Assembly: GCA_035301245.1 (NCBI GenBank)
Contig: DATGUS010000001.1
Coordinates: forward strand, 1 to 8,480
Source of the DNA: Alloiococcus sp035301245
GTDB lineage: Bacteria > Bacillota > Bacilli > Lactobacillales > Carnobacteriaceae_A
Direction: 5' to 3'
DNA length: 8,480 nt
The notes beneath the pieces were generated by a model. The model made no database searches, had not been told where the DNA came from, and worked only from the letters and a program-made list of their open reading frames with translations. Made by a program: the position numbers and the translations under genes. Below, in pieces: positions 5,925-8,480 of this stretch (position 1 is its first letter; the number at the start of each line of letters is the position of its first letter).

Positions 5925-5979
5925 TAAGGAAGTACTAGAATCTAAATCGTTTACTGTCATAGTAGACGATTTATTTTTT
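5925..5979 (+). ncRNA. candidate small RNA of about 55 nt
   Basis: This is the span between the predicted start point of the 5890-5918 promoter and the end of the terminator hairpin. It has no start codon with a ribosome binding site. It matches no RNA family I know. It could be a short regulatory RNA, a decayed leader or a chance pairing of signals. Confidence 0.3.
5944..5979 (+). terminator. terminator-like hairpin in gene-free DNA
   Basis: AAATCGTTTACT (5944-5955) pairs with AGTAGACGATTT (5961-5972) over twelve positions, one a G-T wobble, around the loop GTCAT. ATTTTTT follows. The T run is only on the + strand side. No gene precedes it within 300 bases. Confidence 0.65.
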
Positions 5980-6236
5980 GATATAAATTCTAGGAACAGT
6001 GGTCACAAGATTGACTAAGTTCATTCCGGATAAATCAATAAATCGAACGTAACTTACTAACTGATTGAAGATTACTTCATATCACTAATGATTAATGTGA
6101 ATAAGGACTTCATCTACCAAAAGTAATCAACTACGAATGGATAATGACTGACATGCCAAACATTAATCAATAAGTCAATATTATAGTGATTTAAAGGACA
6201 GCTATTTGGTTAGAGCAATTATTAAGGAGAATGATT

Positions 6237-7589
6237 ATGAATGTTGTTATTGTGGGTGGTGGCAAATTAGGCTCAAACTTAATTTTAGAGCTATCCAAAG
6301 AACAATATAATATCACATTAATTGAAAAAGATGCAGAACTGTGTGAACGATTAACAAATAAATTTGATATTATCGGATTTGTTGGCAATGGGTGTCATTA
6401 TGATACACAAATGGAAGCCAGAGTTAGTGAATGTGATATATTTATATCTGTCACTTCTGATGACGAAACGAATATTATTGCAGCAACTATGGCACGTCAT
6501 ATTGGTGCTGATTATTCCATTGCACGTGTGAGGGATCCTGGATTTGCTAAACAGTCAGACTTTATGAGAGAGCAGATGGGAATTTCTATGATGATTAACC
6601 CAGACTATGAAACAGCTGAACAAATTGGCGTAATACTTGAATATCCAGCTGCTTCAAGTGTAGAAGAATTTGCTAATGGTAAGGTTAATATGATCGAAAT
6701 GCCGCTGTCTGATGACCGTTTGGATGGAATTACTATTAATGAGTTTCGTAATCGGTATACTGACATTATTGTTTGTTTAATCTTGCGAGATGGTGAAGTA
6801 ATTATTCCAGATGGTTCAACAATCATTAAAAAGAATGATTTAATATCCGTAACTGGCACACATGAAGATCTGATAACTTTTTATAATGACGTTGGGCTAA
6901 TTGATAAGAAATTAAAAAGTACTTTAATTATCGGTGGGGGACGTATCACTCATTACTTATTGAAGCAATTAGACCTAAGTCAAACAGAAGTTAAAGTGAT
7001 AGAACTGAAAAAAGACGTTGCTATACAGTTGAGTCATCAGTTTCCTGAGGTCATTGTGATAAACGGTGATGGCTCTGATCAGGATTTTCTAAACGAAGAA
7101 CGCATTGGACATTTTGATTCCGTAATTAATTTGACTGGTATCGATGAAGAAAATATGCTGATATCATTGTATGCCTTAAAAATGGGTGTCGAAAAAGTCA
7201 TCACAAAAATAAATCGGACTGATCTAATTTCGTTAATTGGTGCTACTTCACTGCAAGGTATTGTGACGCCTACAAGATTGATTACCAATAAGATTCTTAG
7301 ATTAATAAGGTCTATCGTATCTAAAAACTCAGATTCCGATATTGAGATGCTTTACCGTATTGCAGACAATCAAGCTGAGGCCATACAGTTTCATGTTCGA
7401 AAAGAGATGCCATATACAGGAATAACGCTTCAAGAATTAACTTTTAAAAAAGGAGTTATTATGGCATATATCGTTCGAAATGGTCAACTTATATTTCCTA
7501 CAGGTCAAGATTGTATCTATAATGATGATCAAGTTATATTTATAACAACGCTAGAAAATATCACTAGTATTGAAGAATTGTTGGAGTAG
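6237..7589 (+). CDS. trkA: Trk potassium uptake system regulatory subunit TrkA
   Basis: This 450-residue cytosolic peripheral protein binds nucleotides and gates the TrkH potassium channel. It has the full double-RCK layout: RCK-N from about 1 to 122 with GGGKLG (7-12) and the acidic strand end Glu30; RCK-C from about 143 to 218; a second RCK-N from about 227 to 345 with GGGRIT (233-238) and Glu256; and a second RCK-C from about 370 to 450. The second glycine motif ends in Thr where the usual GxGxxG has Gly, so the two sites may differ in ligand preference. I chose ATG 6237 rather than the in-frame ATG at 6231. AGGAG (6225-6229) is seven bases from 6237 but only one from 6231, and homologues start directly with the first beta strand. 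trkH starts six bases after the stop, so both are translated from one transcript. Confidence 0.93.
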   Translation: MNVVIVGGGKLGSNLILELSKEQYNITLIEKDAELCERLTNKFDIIGFVGNGCHYDTQMEARVSECDIFISVTSDDETNIIAATMARHIGADYSIARVRDPGFAKQSDFMREQMGISMMINPDYETAEQIGVILEYPAASSVEEFANGKVNMIEMPLSDDRLDGITINEFRNRYTDIIVCLILRDGEVIIPDGSTIIKKNDLISVTGTHEDLITFYNDVGLIDKKLKSTLIIGGGRITHYLLKQLDLSQTEVKVIELKKDVAIQLSHQFPEVIVINGDGSDQDFLNEERIGHFDSVINLTGIDEENMLISLYALKMGVEKVITKINRTDLISLIGATSLQGIVTPTRLITNKILRLIRSIVSKNSDSDIEMLYRIADNQAEAIQFHVRKEMPYTGITLQELTFKKGVIMAYIVRNGQLIFPTGQDCIYNDDQVIFITTLENITSIEELLE

Positions 7590-7595
7590 TTATTA

Positions 7596-8480
7596 ATGAA
7601 TAAAAAAATAATTGTATATATTTTAGGTCGATTATTACAAGTGTTTGGTATGTTATTTAGTGTCCCCTTAATTGTCAGTTTAATCTATCATGAATCAGCA
7701 ATCTATGTGTTAAGCTATGTGATACCAGGAGTCTTCTCAATTGTTATTGGCTTTTTATTAACTTTCAAAAAACCTGATAATACACTGTTTTATGCTAAAG
7801 AAGGATTCATTATTGTATCTTTATCATGGATAATTATATCTTTTTTAGGAGCCATTCCATTTGTCATTAATGGAGATATCCCTTTTATCATTGATGCCTT
7901 TTTTGAAATGGCCAGTGGCTTTTCAACAACTGGATCAAGCATAATGAACACACTAGATTTTATGTCACATTCGTCCATATTTTGGCGAAGTTTTGCTCAC
8001 CTAGTAGGTGGGATGGGTGTGCTAGTTTTTGCTTTAGCGGTGTTACCGCAGATTGGATCCGAAACGGTTCATGTAATGAAAGCTGAAGTACCTGGCCCAC
8101 AATTTGGCAAATTAGTAGCTAAATTGTCGGATACAGCACGTATATTGTACATACTCTATATTGTTTTTACAGCCGTTGTGATCATTGGCTTGATAATCTT
8201 AGGCATGCCAGTCTATGATTCATTCATTTACGCCTTCGGTGCTGCAGGAACGGGTGGCTTTGCAATGAATGATGCAGGGATTTTATCTTATAATAGTCCG
8301 GCAATAGAGATGTTCTTAAGTTTTGCAATGCTTGTGTTCGGTGTCAATTTCAATTTATATTTTTTAATTGTATTAGGTCATTTTAAGAAAATTTTTCAAT
8401 CTGAAGAATTGAAATGGTATTTAGGAATCGTTGTGGGAGCAACATTGCTAATCTCGACTCAGTTAGTTGTTCATGGAAAA
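7596..8480 (+). CDS. trkH: Trk potassium channel/transporter subunit TrkH (5' part)
   Basis: The frame is open from ATG 7596 to the window edge, giving 295 residues of a protein usually near 480, so roughly the first 60% is present. TrkH is the membrane pore that takes up K+, controlled by TrkA. The N-terminus has the two extra membrane helices that separate TrkH from KtrB (about 5-30 and 36-57, the first including LGRLLQVFGMLFSVP). Next comes the first M1-P-M2 unit, with the pore-loop filter SGFSTTGSS (108-115, Gly113). HLVGGMGVLVFALAVLP (135-151) is a family hallmark. The second pore loop follows, AAGTGGFAMND (216-226). Membrane helices recur near 184-204, 236-260 and 275-292. GGAG (7583-7586) inside the end of trkA lies nine bases before the start. 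The third and fourth pore loops would lie beyond the window. Confidence 0.93.
   Translation, partial: MNKKIIVYILGRLLQVFGMLFSVPLIVSLIYHESAIYVLSYVIPGVFSIVIGFLLTFKKPDNTLFYAKEGFIIVSLSWIIISFLGAIPFVINGDIPFIIDAFFEMASGFSTTGSSIMNTLDFMSHSSIFWRSFAHLVGGMGVLVFALAVLPQIGSETVHVMKAEVPGPQFGKLVAKLSDTARILYILYIVFTAVVIIGLIILGMPVYDSFIYAFGAAGTGGFAMNDAGILSYNSPAIEMFLSFAMLVFGVNFNLYFLIVLGHFKKIFQSEELKWYLGIVVGATLLISTQLVVHGK

Larger units (their letters stand above)
5692..6224. other. gene-free stretch between the sulfur operon and trkA
   Basis: No protein-coding frame here is convincing on either strand; all frames are interrupted by frequent stops and none has a good ribosome binding site with a recognisable product. 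It contains a bulged inverted repeat (ATCAAG at 5842-5847 and CAATT at 5861-5865 against AATTGCTTGAT at 5873-5883), a promoter-hairpin pair at 5890-5979, a 7-bp inverted repeat CTAGAAT/ATTCTAG enclosing the hairpin, a variant DnaA box at 6096-6104 and an 8-bp inverted repeat GATTAATG/CATTAATC (6090-6097, 6161-6168). I could not identify a convincing promoter for trkA. The stretch may be decayed DNA. Confidence 0.5.

Noticed and set aside
6231..6236. ATG 6231 as the trkA start
   Set aside because: The ribosome binding site would be one base away; ATG 6237 has the normal seven-base spacing.

Overview
The window is AT-rich DNA from a low-GC Gram-positive bacterium (Firmicutes). The evidence is AGGAGG-type ribosome binding sites, two TTG starts, TTGACA/TATAAT-type promoters and many short U-tailed terminators. 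The CsoR-family regulator closely resembles CstR of staphylococci and enterococci, which points to Bacilli, perhaps Lactobacillales. I cannot fix the genus.

Layout, all genes on the + strand. (1) 1-879 has no gene I can support. It holds an orphan terminator (555-600), a consensus DnaA box, a short tandem repeat and, at its end, a good promoter. (2) 880-1809 is a two-gene operon: an ECF-transporter substrate-binding (S) component and nucleoside diphosphate kinase. Both appear to start at TTG, and the operon is closed by a terminator at 1833-1862. (3) 1952-3205 is a multi-spanning membrane protein of the mechanosensitive-channel-like 'conserved TM helix' type. It is broken by two in-frame stops (TAA at codon 23, TAG at codon 84) with no frameshift. 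Its promoter carries a perfect 8-3-8 palindrome. (4) 3268-5691 is a compact reactive-sulfur operon: promoter with an embedded CstR-type operator, cstR, a single-domain rhodanese, and a CoA-disulfide/persulfide reductase fused to a second rhodanese domain, then a strong terminator. (5) 5692-6236 has no protein gene I can support. It contains a promoter-terminator pair that could make a roughly 55-nt RNA. (6) 6237-8480 holds trkA and the 5' part of trkH, the two core parts of a Trk potassium-uptake system; trkH runs off the window.

How the genes work together: the sulfur operon is the most coherent unit. A two-cysteine repressor lacking the copper-ligand histidine should sense persulfides at its own promoter and release a sulfurtransferase plus a CoA-persulfide-reducing flavoenzyme. 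TrkA gates TrkH in response to nucleotides. The two long gene-free stretches, the orphan terminator and the stop-containing membrane gene suggest some local gene decay. I found no CRISPR array, intact mobile element, tRNA or rRNA. The nearest things to something unexpected are the double-nonsense membrane gene with its palindromic promoter, and the small-RNA candidate.
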